A program made the position numbers and the translations under genes. A DNA stretch of 33,084 nt from Alphaproteobacteria bacterium. GTDB taxonomy: Bacteria > Pseudomonadota > Alphaproteobacteria > Micavibrionales > Micavibrionaceae. The DNA lies in the NCBI GenBank assembly GCA_022763065.1, contig JALEGH010000065.1:1-33084 (forward strand), in the 5' to 3' direction. Positions 23,408 through 32,369 of this stretch are shown here, in pieces (position 1 is the first letter of the stretch; the number at the start of each line of letters is the position of its first letter). The notes under the pieces are model-generated. The model saw only the letters and a program-made list of their open reading frames with translations. It was not told the origin of the DNA and did no database searches.

Positions 23408-23923
23408 CTAGTCCAATTCTTCGTCCTCGTAAATGCCCCAAAGGAATTTTCTTTCAATATATCCCTTATAGCCCTGAACCTTGCCTGCACACCAGGCGCC
23501 TGAGCACCCCAGAAGCTCGATCAGCACGCGCGGCTCTAAAAAAACAAGAATATCAGAGGTATTTACAGGTTTGCGCCGAAAAGAAGCGTTTTCTTCTCCC
23601 GTAACAAGGCCATAACGTTTTCCGGAAAGAAGGGATTGATGAATCCAGCCCTCTTCCCCCTCAACATCACGAATTTGCCGCCACGTATCAAATTCCTGAA
23701 TAACTTCAACGGGAAGCCCCTTTTTCTGAAACACCCACTCAATCGGATAGCGCAGCGCAGGGCCCGTGCGCACAAAAACCTTATCGGAGCGTAAACTCAC
23801 AAAACGCGGGATCGGTAAGCCGGAGTTATCGTAAAGCTCGCTCTCACCACGCGCCAAATCAGGTGCGAACACCCCGCCCAACACCAAACCTACCAGCAAA
23901 AAAGTGAAGATTTTTTTCCCCAT
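23408..23923 (-). CDS. Secreted SH3-like domain protein (COG3807 type)
   Basis: This 171-residue envelope protein has a signal peptide (MGKKIFTFLLVGLVLGGVFAPDLARG, cleavage near 26). Then comes LPIPRFVSLRSDKVFVRTGPALRYPIEWVF and the core WRQIRDVEGEEGWIHQSLL, the typical alphaproteobacterial bacterial-SH3 protein. A second, SH3-like half follows (about 105-165) with GAWCAGKVQGYKGYIER. Such proteins are exported and are thought to bind cell-wall or periplasmic ligands; no specific role is known. It is divergent from dusA with 60 bases between them. Confidence 0.85.
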   Translation of the reverse strand: MGKKIFTFLLVGLVLGGVFAPDLARGESELYDNSGLPIPRFVSLRSDKVFVRTGPALRYPIEWVFQKKGLPVEVIQEFDTWRQIRDVEGEEGWIHQSLLSGKRYGLVTGEENASFRRKPVNTSDILVFLEPRVLIELLGCSGAWCAGKVQGYKGYIERKFLWGIYEDEELD

Positions 23924-23983
23924 AACCTAATCAAATATGCTAAAAAACGCCGGAATTCAAGGCGAGAGATTTAGACATAAAAA

Positions 23984-24976
23984 ATGAACCATAAAGATAA
24001 AACCATTAGCGTTGCCCCAATGCTCGACTGGACGGACCGGCATTGCCGCTATTTTCACCGCCTGATCGCGCCAAATGTGACCCTTTATACGGAGATGGTC
24101 ACAACAGGCGCGCTTTTATTCGGCCAGAATGAGCGTTATTTACGCTTTAACGCGGCTGAACATCCGGTCGTGCTACAGCTTGGCGGCTCAGACCCAAAAG
24201 ATTTAGCCACTTGCGCCAAAATGGGAGAGGAGCGCGGCTATGATGAGATTAACCTCAATTGCGGCTGCCCGTCTGAGCGCGTACAAAAAGGCACCTTTGG
24301 CGCGTGCCTGATGAAGGAGCCGGAACTGGTTGCTACTTGCATGGAAAGCATGGCCGACGCTGTTTCTATCCCTGTGAGTGTCAAATGCCGCATTAGTATT
24401 GATGATTGCGAAGAATACAGCTTCTTGGAAAATTTTATAGGCACCGTATCCAAAAGTAGCGCTTGCACCACCTTTATCATTCATGCCCGCAAGGCTTGGT
24501 TACAAGGCCTAAGCCCTAAGGAAAACCGAGAAATCCCCCCTCTTCGCTATGATATTGTAGAGCGCATCCGCGCCACCTTTCCTGACCTTAATATTCAGGT
24601 CAATGGCGGTATTGCCACCTTGGAAGAGGCACGAGAAAAGCTAGATCAATTTGATGGCGTGATGATTGGCCGCGCCGCCTATCAAAATCCGTGGTTCTTA
24701 CGCGAAATTGAAGGAGAAATCCTAAATTCCCAAAATCTCATGCCCGTGGAAGAAATTTTAGAGCACATGGTCGATTATGCGGCGGATCAATATGCACTCT
24801 ATGAAACGCCGCTTAAATCCATAACGCGCCATATGATCGGCCTTTTCCAAGGCCGGCCCGGTGCCCGCAAATGGCGGCAAATCCTCAGCACTCAGGCCCA
24901 TTTACCCGATACCAAATCTGATTTGATTTTAAGAGCCTATGAGGAATCTTTTAGGCCGCTTTCTCAAACAGCGTGA
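23984..24976 (+). CDS. dusA: tRNA-dihydrouridine(20/20a) synthase DusA
   Basis: DusA is an FMN-dependent enzyme that reduces uridine 20/20a in the tRNA D-loop. The 330-residue TIM-barrel protein starts SVAPMLDWTDRHCRYFHR, a DusA-type beginning, and contains TEMVTTGALLFG. The catalytic cysteine is in NLNCGCPSERVQKGTFG, followed by IIHARKAWLQGLSPKENR and VNGGI/MIGRAAYQNPW. The motif KAWLxGLSPKENR separates DusA from DusB/C. Its end overlaps the tail of the convergent tatD gene by 26 bases. Confidence 0.95.
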   Translation: MNHKDKTISVAPMLDWTDRHCRYFHRLIAPNVTLYTEMVTTGALLFGQNERYLRFNAAEHPVVLQLGGSDPKDLATCAKMGEERGYDEINLNCGCPSERVQKGTFGACLMKEPELVATCMESMADAVSIPVSVKCRISIDDCEEYSFLENFIGTVSKSSACTTFIIHARKAWLQGLSPKENREIPPLRYDIVERIRATFPDLNIQVNGGIATLEEAREKLDQFDGVMIGRAAYQNPWFLREIEGEILNSQNLMPVEEILEHMVDYAADQYALYETPLKSITRHMIGLFQGRPGARKWRQILSTQAHLPDTKSDLILRAYEESFRPLSQTA

Positions 24977-25745
24977 AAAAATTATTCTTCGTGATCTGCG
25001 CCATTTCTTTTTCTGTGAGGTCAAAGAGGTCGGCGAGACACTGGCACGTATGCTTCACATAGGCCGGCTCATTGACTTTCCCACGATAAGGCTCCGGCGC
25101 CAAAAACGGTGCATCGGTTTCAATGAGAATGCGGTCTTGCGGCACCATTGCCGCAATATCACGCAACCACTGAAATTTTTTAAACGTCACCATGCCGGAA
25201 AAGGAAATATAAAACCCCTCCTCAATAGATTGCTTGGCAAGCCACTCATTGGAGCTGAAACAATGCATGAGAACTTTGGTCTTGCCGTCGCACGCCCCCT
25301 CCTCCCGCAGGATTTTCATCGTGTCTTCTTCGGCCTCACGGGTATGAATAATAAACGGTAACCCTGTCGCTTTAGCCACTTGAATTTGCTTTCTAAAAGA
25401 CGCCTCCTGATCTGCGCGGGGAGAGTAATCATAATGGTAATCTAACCCTGCTTCGCCAATGCCGATAATCTGATCATGGGTTGTTGCCCAGGCAATCATC
25501 TGATCTGCCGTGATCGCTTTTTCTGCCTCTTGCCCCGCATCATGCGGATGGGTTCCAACGGAACACCACACATTTTCGTGTTTGCGCGATATATCCAAGA
25601 GCCAGTCCAGCTCCTCCGAGGCACGGCAGCAAATACTTACCATGCCTTCCACGCCTGCCGCTTTCGCGCGTGCGATGATTTCATCCGCCGTGCCGGAGCC
25701 TTCAATGCCGCTATGGTTCAGATGACAGTGGGAGTCGATATACAT
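24951..25745 (-). CDS. tatD: TatD-family metal-dependent hydrolase (DNase)
   Basis: This TIM-barrel metallohydrolase of the TatD/YcfH family has demonstrated 3'-5' exonuclease activity in several members. The 264-residue product begins MYIDSHCHLN with metal-binding His6 and His8. It contains IGEAGLDYHYDYSPRADQEASF, LPFIIHTREAEEDT, HCFSSN and ETDAPFLAPEPYRGK, covering all metal ligands. It lies 4 bases after the EamA-type gene and is the last gene of the hflX-to-tatD minus-strand run. metG-tatD linkage is common, which supports the family and the operon call. Confidence 0.92.
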   Translation of the reverse strand: MYIDSHCHLNHSGIEGSGTADEIIARAKAAGVEGMVSICCRASEELDWLLDISRKHENVWCSVGTHPHDAGQEAEKAITADQMIAWATTHDQIIGIGEAGLDYHYDYSPRADQEASFRKQIQVAKATGLPFIIHTREAEEDTMKILREEGACDGKTKVLMHCFSSNEWLAKQSIEEGFYISFSGMVTFKKFQWLRDIAAMVPQDRILIETDAPFLAPEPYRGKVNEPAYVKHTCQCLADLFDLTEKEMAQITKNNFFTLFEKAA

Positions 25746-25749
25746 GACG

Positions 25750-26199
25750 TCAATTTTTTAAAATGATAACAATAACGCCGCTAAAGATCAGCAAACCGCC
25801 CAAGGCCGTCCACCAATCCACTTGCGTTTCTTTTAGAATGAGGTACGCAAATAGAATGGTAAAGAACGGATAGCTGATTTCAATCAAAGTTGTGAGGGTT
25901 GCATTTTTTTCGACAACACTATTCAGAATAAGAAAATTACCACCAATGACTGTAAGTGCCGCCAAAAGCAGTAAAATCATAACTTGCGGAGATGAGAATA
26001 CCGCAGACAGTCCGGATTTAAACTGCCCCAGATGCAAGCACAACAGCACACACATCGGTAACGTAATCAGCTCAATCGCCATCATTAAAAACGCCGGACT
26101 GATCGCCGTTTCTTTCATTAGCTTTTCGGATAGAACGTACCCAAGCCCCCAAAGAATGGCGGCCGAAACAGAATAAATAATCCAAAGAGGAATCGCCAT
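25750..26199 (-). CDS. EamA-type half-size drug/metabolite transporter
   Basis: This 149-residue membrane protein has about five helices and starts MAIPLWIIYSVSAAILWGLGYVLSEKLMK. The end, ISYPFFTILFAYLILKETQVDWWTALGGLLIFSGVIVI, is characteristic of one EamA repeat. Typical DMT transporters contain two such repeats, so this one would have to dimerise. The substrate is unknown. It starts 2 bases after the metG stop and ends 4 bases before tatD, so it is co-translated within an operon that normally contains metG and tatD next to one another. Confidence 0.8.
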   Translation of the reverse strand: MAIPLWIIYSVSAAILWGLGYVLSEKLMKETAISPAFLMMAIELITLPMCVLLCLHLGQFKSGLSAVFSSPQVMILLLLAALTVIGGNFLILNSVVEKNATLTTLIEISYPFFTILFAYLILKETQVDWWTALGGLLIFSGVIVIILKN

Positions 26200-26201
26200 T
26201 T

Positions 26202-27785
26202 TTAAGCCGCCTCTTCCTTACCCGTTTCAAGACGCGGGAAAATACCCTGAGGTTGCTCAATCTCCGTAGCGCCTTTAAGGGTATAATCGGCACCCATACA
26301 GGAAAAATCGCGGGTCCCCGCAGGCACTTCCAACTGATCCAAAATTTTAGCGCCCGATTCTGGCACCACCGGCTGCACCGCAATTCCAAGCACGCGAATT
26401 ACTTCGGCCAACACGTAAAGAACCGTTTTCATACGCTTCGGGTCTTCTTTTTTGAGCGTCCAGGGAGCTTGCGCATCTACATAGGCATTGGCATCAATGA
26501 CCAATCGCCAAATGCTTTCTAGCACGCGGTGGAATTTCATCTGCTCCGCTTCTCCTTGCATTTTCGGCAAGAGCTTTTCATGCGCGTGAGCGAGAATTTC
26601 CTGATCCTCTTTCGTGAACTCACCGGGAGCTGGAATTTTACCCTCACAGTTTTTGTAAATCATGGATAGGGTGCGCTGCACCAAATTCCCCAGCCCATTG
26701 GCCAAATCGCTGTTGATACGCTGCACCGCATGATCATGGGAGAAATTCCCATCCTGCCCGTGCGGCACTTCACGCATTAAGAGATAGCGCGTCTGGTCAA
26801 GCCCATAAGTTTCGAGCAAATCATCCGGCGCAATCACATTACCTACGGATTTGGACATTTTCTGTCCCTGCACATTGATGAACCCATGCGCAAAAACTTT
26901 ATGAGGCAACGGCAAATTCGCCGCCATAAGGAACGCAGGCCAGTAAATACAGTGGAAGCGAATGATATCTTTTCCAATCACATGGATATCCGCAGGCCAG
27001 AATTTTTGGAAACTCTCAGCCCCCTCATCAGGATAACCAATCGCGGTGATATAATTGGCGAGCGCATCCAGCCACACATACATTACATGGTCCGGATCAT
27101 CCGGCACCGGCACCCCCCAATTAAAGTTCGTGCGTGAGATTGAAATATCCTGCAGCCCGCTTTTGACGAATGAAATAATTTCATTGCGCCGGCTTTCAGG
27201 TTCAATAAATTCCGGATGCACCTCATAATATTCCAAAAGCCTATCTCCATAGGCAGAGAGCCTGAAAAAATAGCTCGACTCCTCCACCCACTCCACCGGC
27301 GCACCTGTGGGGGCCAGCTTATATTTATTACCGTCCGTATCTTCCTCTTCGGTAAGCTCGCTTTCGGCGAAATAAGCCTCATCCCGGACTGAATACCATC
27401 CCTGATATTTATCAAGGTAGATATCATCCGGATTATTTTCTTTTATTCTGTTCCAGATCGCTTGCGAGGCCTTATGATGACGCTCTTCCGTCGTACGGAT
27501 AAAATCATCATTGGAGATATTCAAATCATCCGCCATCTGCACAAAGCTGGCCGCGATCTTGTCACAAAAGGCTTTGGGCTCCATTCCTTCACTTTCCGCC
27601 GTTTTCGCAACCTTCTGCCCATGCTCGTCCGTACCGGTTAAAAACATCACCTCATGACCATCAAGGCGTTTAAACCGCGCCATCACATCGGTCAAAATCG
27701 CCTCGTAAGCATGGCCCAAATGCGGCTTGCCATTCACATATGAAATAGCGGTTGTAATATAAAACGGGTCTTTATTTGCGCTCAT
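26202..27785 (-). CDS. metG: Methionyl-tRNA synthetase
   Basis: MetG charges tRNA-Met for initiation and elongation. The 527-residue class I enzyme has the HIGH-type motif HLGH (22-25) and KMSKS (309-313). It also has TGTDEHGQK, GWYSVRDEAYF and the Met-tRNA anticodon-binding helical part. The connective peptide has no CxxC pairs, so this is the zinc-free type that is common in Alphaproteobacteria. The C-terminal dimerisation/tRNA-binding extension of E. coli MetG is absent, giving the shorter length. GAGAG precedes the start. It lies 12 bases after the inositol monophosphatase-family gene. Confidence 0.96.
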   Translation of the reverse strand: MSANKDPFYITTAISYVNGKPHLGHAYEAILTDVMARFKRLDGHEVMFLTGTDEHGQKVAKTAESEGMEPKAFCDKIAASFVQMADDLNISNDDFIRTTEERHHKASQAIWNRIKENNPDDIYLDKYQGWYSVRDEAYFAESELTEEEDTDGNKYKLAPTGAPVEWVEESSYFFRLSAYGDRLLEYYEVHPEFIEPESRRNEIISFVKSGLQDISISRTNFNWGVPVPDDPDHVMYVWLDALANYITAIGYPDEGAESFQKFWPADIHVIGKDIIRFHCIYWPAFLMAANLPLPHKVFAHGFINVQGQKMSKSVGNVIAPDDLLETYGLDQTRYLLMREVPHGQDGNFSHDHAVQRINSDLANGLGNLVQRTLSMIYKNCEGKIPAPGEFTKEDQEILAHAHEKLLPKMQGEAEQMKFHRVLESIWRLVIDANAYVDAQAPWTLKKEDPKRMKTVLYVLAEVIRVLGIAVQPVVPESGAKILDQLEVPAGTRDFSCMGADYTLKGATEIEQPQGIFPRLETGKEEAA

Positions 27786-27797
27786 TTTTCTCTCTTT

Positions 27798-28655
27798 TTA
27801 AGCTTTTTTATAGGCTGGCACATTATCGTAGGATTTCATAAATTTTTTCAAGAGCAGTTCATGAATTTTATCATAAACCTCTTCACTGGGTGCGGAGATC
27901 AGCCCTCCCCACTCATCACCCGGATGATAAAGCGACCTATCCCATTTGCGGACATAGCCGCCCGCCTCTTCCAACATCATCGCACCCGCCAGATGATCCC
28001 AAGGGCGAATACGTGAATATAACGAAAAGAACGCATCTCCATTTAAAATATCCATATATTCGTGTGCACAGCAAACATATGTTTCAACATTACCAAACTC
28101 ATCGTCTAAAATATCTTTCAAATCATCCCGCATCTGTTTTGGCAAAAACATCCGACTGATAAATCCGCGTGTGTCTTTTAAGGGTTCATCCATTTTGGGA
28201 TAGCTCACCCGTTTACCCGCAAGCTCCACCCCGCTTCCGCGCTCTGCAATCGCCATGCGATCCCCCGGAATATCTAAAATCCAGCCCTGTATCACCTGCC
28301 CCTTATGAACGAGCGCCAGAATGGAGCCAAACTTCTCATCACCTGTGGCAAAATTATGCGTGCCATCCACCGGATCAATCACCCAGATATAACCCTCCTC
28401 CTTGCCCAGAACGCCCAGATCCATCTCCCCTTTGGAGACGGCCTCTTCCCCCACAACGTGAGAACCGGGAATAACATCTTTACAAATTCTGGTCAGATCA
28501 ATTTCTGCTTCTTCATCGGCGATCGTGACCAAATCCGTAGGGCCAGTCTTTGTGTTCACCTCATGATCTGCCAGTTGACGAAAACGCGGGGTAATCTTGC
28601 TTGCTGCCACCTCACGAATAAAATCAGCTACTTTTTCAGGATCAACATGCGGCAT
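27798..28655 (-). CDS. Inositol monophosphatase-family phosphatase
   Basis: This Mg/Li-sensitive phosphatase fold has the motifs DPVDGTHNFATGDEKFG and RPWDHLAGAMMLEEAGG, which bind the metals and phosphate. EEAVSKGE (metal-binding Glu) lies upstream of them. Substrates may be inositol phosphates, 3'-phosphoadenosine phosphate or sugar phosphates; the sequence does not decide. I place the start at 28655 (MPHVDPEKVADFI), not the ORF-track ATG at 28694, because AAGGAG lies 9 bases upstream and the overlap with hflX falls to 14 bases. The resulting length is 285 residues. It is translationally close to hflX and metG. Confidence 0.85.
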   Translation of the reverse strand: MPHVDPEKVADFIREVAASKITPRFRQLADHEVNTKTGPTDLVTIADEEAEIDLTRICKDVIPGSHVVGEEAVSKGEMDLGVLGKEEGYIWVIDPVDGTHNFATGDEKFGSILALVHKGQVIQGWILDIPGDRMAIAERGSGVELAGKRVSYPKMDEPLKDTRGFISRMFLPKQMRDDLKDILDDEFGNVETYVCCAHEYMDILNGDAFFSLYSRIRPWDHLAGAMMLEEAGGYVRKWDRSLYHPGDEWGGLISAPSEEVYDKIHELLLKKFMKSYDNVPAYKKA

Positions 28656-29946
28656 AGGGAAAGGCTCCTTCAAATCTATTTTGATTTTCCTCACTAATAT
28701 GCACCAAAAGTTTCACTTTGTCGCCCTCTTTGCTCTGAATGCGCTCCAGCACTTGCGCATGATCATAAAGCCACGCCAGCGCCTTACCGTCATAAACAGG
28801 CAAATCATAACTCACACACACATGATGACGGGAGAGGAACTCATCAATTCGCGCCAATAACAGCTCCACCCCCTCCCCCGTATGGGCCGAAACAGGAAGT
28901 ATCTGATCATTAAATTTCGCGGCGCGTTTAATATCATTCAGGCGCACTTGCGGACAGATATCGCATTTATTCACCACCTCAAATATCCGGAGGTCCTGCT
29001 CATACTCAATCCCCAGATCCGCCATAATATCTATGACATCTTGTCTGTGCGCTTCAAAATTATCCTGCGCGCTGTCACGCACATGCAAAATCACATCCGC
29101 ATATTGCACCTGATCCAGTGTCGCACGGAAAGCTTCCACCAAGTGCGTAGGCAAATCGGTGATAAAGCCCACTGTATCGGAAAGGATCACCTCCCGCCCG
29201 GAAGGCAGTTCAATCCGGCGCATGGTCGGGTCAAGCGTCGCAAAGAGCAAATCTTTAGCGAATACTTCCGCGCCCGTTATCCGGTTAAAAAGCGTTGATT
29301 TCCCCGCATTGGTATAACCCACCAAGGCCACCGTAGGAAAAGGAACCTTCTCCCGCGCCTTACGGCCCAAATCGCGGGTCTTGCGTACCTTGGCTAAATC
29401 CTTTTTGAGACCCGTAATTTTATCCGCGATAATCCGCCTGTCGATCTCTAATTGCCGTTCCCCCGGACCGCCCATAAATCCGGCTCCACCGCGCTGCCGT
29501 TCAAGGTGAGTCCATGACCTTACAAGACGGGACTTTTGATATTCTAGGCTCGCCAATTCAACTTGAATACGCCCCTCTTTGGTCTGCGCGCGCTCCCCGA
29601 AAATTTCAAGGATAAGACCTGTACGGTCAATAACTTTGGCTTTAAGTTCTTTTTCAAGGTTACGCTGCTGAACCGGAGAGAGCGTATGGTTCACAAAAAC
29701 AATATTCGGCTCATACCCTTCAACGGTAATGGCGATATTTTCCCGTGTGCCTTTGCCTAGAAAACCCCCCGGATCAATGCGCCCGACATTGACCTTCATT
29801 GTTTCCACGATATCAAGATTGATTGCCACGACTAAACCTTCGGCTTCTTCCATCGCCTGAAGAATTTGCCCTTCGCTTGACTTATCGCTCCCCATAACCG
29901 GGTGAACAATCAGAACTTTTTCTACTATTTTTTGATGATCAAACAA
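28642..29946 (-). CDS. hflX: Ribosome-associated GTPase HflX
   Basis: HflX splits stalled 70S ribosomes and rescues translation under stress. The 434-residue protein has the HflX N-terminal domain (GGFLGKGTRENIAITVE, IFGERAQTKEGRIQVELA), the helical linker GGPGERQLEIDRR, and a G domain. G1 GYTNAGKST lies at residue 210, then DTVGFITDLPTHLVEAFRATL and NKCD. The C-terminal domain is short. The only suitable start is a TTG at 29946, 2 bases after the hfq stop; the next in-frame ATG would remove conserved N-terminal sequence. hfq-hflX linkage is conserved in proteobacteria. Confidence 0.95.
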   Translation of the reverse strand: MFDHQKIVEKVLIVHPVMGSDKSSEGQILQAMEEAEGLVVAINLDIVETMKVNVGRIDPGGFLGKGTRENIAITVEGYEPNIVFVNHTLSPVQQRNLEKELKAKVIDRTGLILEIFGERAQTKEGRIQVELASLEYQKSRLVRSWTHLERQRGGAGFMGGPGERQLEIDRRIIADKITGLKKDLAKVRKTRDLGRKAREKVPFPTVALVGYTNAGKSTLFNRITGAEVFAKDLLFATLDPTMRRIELPSGREVILSDTVGFITDLPTHLVEAFRATLDQVQYADVILHVRDSAQDNFEAHRQDVIDIMADLGIEYEQDLRIFEVVNKCDICPQVRLNDIKRAAKFNDQILPVSAHTGEGVELLLARIDEFLSRHHVCVSYDLPVYDGKALAWLYDHAQVLERIQSKEGDKVKLLVHISEENQNRFEGAFPYAAC

Positions 29947-29948
29947 GC

Positions 29949-30203
29949 CTAGCTTGCTTCTTCACCTTCTTCATGAAGGCTTAGCGGACCGCCCGGCATA
30001 ATGGTCGAAATCGCATGCTTATAAATAAGTTGCACATGTCCCTCACGACGCAAGAGCATGGAAAAATTATCAAACCATGTGATAATCCCCTGAAGTTTCA
30101 CCCCATTCACCAAAAAAACGGTCACGGTCATTTTTTCCTTGCGGACTTTATTGAGAAAAACATCTTGCAAGTTTTGGGATTTTTCTTTTGCTTTATCAGG
30201 CAT
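29949..30203 (-). CDS. hfq: RNA chaperone Hfq
   Basis: Hfq is a hexameric Sm-like protein that pairs small RNAs with mRNAs. The 84-residue product has the complete Sm1 region ([38 protein letters not shown]) and the Sm2 motif YKHAISTI. The acidic C-terminal tail is short, as in other Alphaproteobacteria. The distal- and proximal-face residues (for example the YKH motif) are conserved. AAGGACC lies upstream of the start. A promoter-like element in the 75-base gap before it suggests independent transcription. hflX follows directly. Confidence 0.97.
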   Translation of the reverse strand: MPDKAKEKSQNLQDVFLNKVRKEKMTVTVFLVNGVKLQGIITWFDNFSMLLRREGHVQLIYKHAISTIMPGGPLSLHEEGEEAS

Positions 30204-30257
30204 GGTAAGTGGTCCTTATTCTTATTGTTTTTATGAAACCTTATCGTTTACGTGCGC

Positions 30258-30285
30258 TTTATACCAGTATTGCATCATTCAGCAA
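30258..30285 (-). promoter_or_regulatory. Candidate hfq promoter (extended -10)
   Basis: On the minus strand, TATAAA (30263-30258) is preceded by TG with one spacer base (TGGTATAAA), and TTGCTG (30285-30280) lies 16 bases upstream. It falls between the HAD-phosphatase stop and the hfq start, about 55 bases before the ATG. The call is from sequence only. Confidence 0.45.
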
Positions 30286-30971
30286 GCTTTATTTGCCGGA
30301 AAAGGAGCGTCTTTTTTGATGTCCTGTATAAATTCCTTCAAACTATGATAGCTAAAATCCGGTTGGTATTTTTTTATCAAATCAGGTCTTGGCTTATCCG
30401 ATTGAATAAACGCAACAGGACATTTTGCATTACGAGCGCAGAGCAAATCCGTTTCCGTGTCGCCTATATACAAAACATCTTGAGGTTCCAAACCGGCATC
30501 CAGATTATTCATTGCGTCTAACAAAGGATCGGGTGCAGGCTTGTCTTTTGCCGCAAACCCGGCTCCGATCACACTATCAAAATAGCTTTCCCAGCCCAAA
30601 TGCTCTATTTCCTTACACAGAAAATCATGGCGCTTATTACTGACAACCGCCAACCTATGAGAAGCCTTCAACTGCTCCAATAATTCAAGCGCACCGGTCA
30701 TAGGCGAAAGATAAGATAAATGATGCTCTCCTACAAACTCATAGAGAATTTCCTGCGCCTGATCAGCGTTTTCACCATAAATTTCAGGATAATATTCACG
30801 TGCGGATTTGCTGGCCTGACCCAAAAAGTCATCCATCGTCCACAGCTCTAAATCAAAATGCTGCCGGACATGATTATGCGCATCCAAAATCAAATCACAT
30901 GTATCGACGAGGGTTCCGTCCCAGTCAAAAATGACGGCATTGTAAGAATTTATATTTAAAAATTTTTTCAT
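30279..30971 (-). CDS. HAD-superfamily phosphatase (phosphoglycolate phosphatase-like)
   Basis: The 230-residue protein carries the four HAD motifs: DWDGTLVD with the nucleophilic Asp near residue 16, the Ser of VVSNKRH, the Lys of AAKDKPAPDPLL, and IGDTETDLLCARNAKC. The helical cap between motifs I and II is of the Gph/pyrophosphatase type. A likely substrate is phosphoglycolate or another small phosphoester, which is inference. The ATG immediately follows the trkA TAG stop without a gap, so translation is probably coupled. It is an extra gene between trkA and hfq, which are usually adjacent or near-adjacent. Confidence 0.85.
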   Translation of the reverse strand: MKKFLNINSYNAVIFDWDGTLVDTCDLILDAHNHVRQHFDLELWTMDDFLGQASKSAREYYPEIYGENADQAQEILYEFVGEHHLSYLSPMTGALELLEQLKASHRLAVVSNKRHDFLCKEIEHLGWESYFDSVIGAGFAAKDKPAPDPLLDAMNNLDAGLEPQDVLYIGDTETDLLCARNAKCPVAFIQSDKPRPDLIKKYQPDFSYHSLKEFIQDIKKDAPFPANKAC

Positions 30972-32348
30972 CTAAAACAAATCAACCGGTGCACAAAACA
31001 TTTTCTCAACCTTTGCCGCACGTCCCTCCGGCGCCATGATGACGACACGATCTTCTGCACGAATAGAATCATCAGCCTGCGGTATAATGACATCTTCCCC
31101 CCGAATGATCGCGCACACAAGCGTGTCCTTTGGAAATTTGATATCCCGAATGGGTGTATTCAAAACAGGAATAGATTCAGACGCTTCAATCTCAAGCACT
31201 TCCGCAAAATTATCAATCAGATTATAAACCGCCTTGACCCGTCCACGGCGCACATGCCGCATAATGGTCGACACCGTGATGGCCTTGGGCGACACAACCG
31301 CGCCCAACCCTAACGTCCCTGTCAGCGTTCCATATGATTCCTTATTCACAAGCGGGATCACCCGCGCGCAACCATATTGCCGCGCCAAAAGGGAAGACAG
31401 GATATTGGTCTCATCATCATCCGTCACCGCAATCAGAGTTTCGGCTTCCTTGATATTCGCCTCTTCCAAAACTTTCCGGTCCAGTCCCGATGCATTCAGG
31501 ACAATCACATCTTCCAAATCCTCGCTGAGCTTCGTTGCACATTCAGGATCTTTTTCGATGATTTTAAGACTAATCTCTTTTTGGGTTTGGCCTATGATTT
31601 CTGCCAAATTCTTACCGATCGTCCCACCACCTACAATAATCACATGACGGGCCTTTTGTTCCTCATGACCAAAACCCGATAAGATATGAGAAAGCTGTTC
31701 GGTCGCCGCAATAAAAAACACCTCATCCCCAATGAGCATCTGGTCATCTCCTCCGGGCACAAAAATCTTACCCGCACGCGAGATCGCCAAAATTTTCATC
31801 GCCGTATCGGGGAAAAGCTTCTTCAACTGCTTCAAAGGCGTATTCACAAGCGGGCAATTTTGTTCACACAACACACCGCACATATAGATGCGGTTTTCCG
31901 CCATGCGCACAACATCCGTTGTGCCGGGTACGGACAGACGCATCATCACCGCGTGCGCTACCTCTTGCTCCGGCGAAATAATCACATCAATAGGCAGATG
32001 ATCCCGGCTGAACAAATTGGCCCAGGCCGGATCACGAAAGACTTGATTACGGATACGGGCTATCTTTTTAGGAACACTAAATAAGGAATGGGCAACCTGA
32101 CACGCCACCATATTGGTCTCATCATGTTCTGTCACCGCCACGATCATATCGGCATCACGAATACCGGCAGCCACCAGAATTTCAGGATTAGACGCAGAAC
32201 CCAGCACGCCGTTCGCATCAAGCTCCATATTCACCTTGGCGATGACATCACGCTTATGATCAATCACGGTGACGTCATTGCTCTCACGGGCTAAATAGGC
32301 TGCAATATTAAAGCCAACCTCTCCCGCTCCACAGATAATAACACGCAT
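30972..32348 (-). CDS. trkA: Trk system potassium uptake regulatory protein TrkA
   Basis: TrkA is the cytoplasmic NAD(H)-binding gating subunit of TrkH/TrkG potassium channels. The 458-residue product has two tandem RCK units. The first Rossmann motif is CGAGEVG (6-12) and the second is VGGGTIGKN (about 236-244). Each is followed by the TrkA-C type segment, and DDDETNILSSLLARQYG is a typical second-unit sequence. No TrkH gene is in the window. It lies downstream of ntrX, the conserved alphaproteobacterial order, and its stop abuts the HAD-phosphatase start. Confidence 0.95.
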   Translation of the reverse strand: MRVIICGAGEVGFNIAAYLARESNDVTVIDHKRDVIAKVNMELDANGVLGSASNPEILVAAGIRDADMIVAVTEHDETNMVACQVAHSLFSVPKKIARIRNQVFRDPAWANLFSRDHLPIDVIISPEQEVAHAVMMRLSVPGTTDVVRMAENRIYMCGVLCEQNCPLVNTPLKQLKKLFPDTAMKILAISRAGKIFVPGGDDQMLIGDEVFFIAATEQLSHILSGFGHEEQKARHVIIVGGGTIGKNLAEIIGQTQKEISLKIIEKDPECATKLSEDLEDVIVLNASGLDRKVLEEANIKEAETLIAVTDDDETNILSSLLARQYGCARVIPLVNKESYGTLTGTLGLGAVVSPKAITVSTIMRHVRRGRVKAVYNLIDNFAEVLEIEASESIPVLNTPIRDIKFPKDTLVCAIIRGEDVIIPQADDSIRAEDRVVIMAPEGRAAKVEKMFCAPVDLF

Positions 32349-32369
32349 CAGATATGTCCTAAATTTTAG

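Noticed and set aside
24939-25361. 140-aa plus-strand ORF over the dusA/tatD junction
   Set aside because: It is antisense to tatD, which has all metal-binding motifs.
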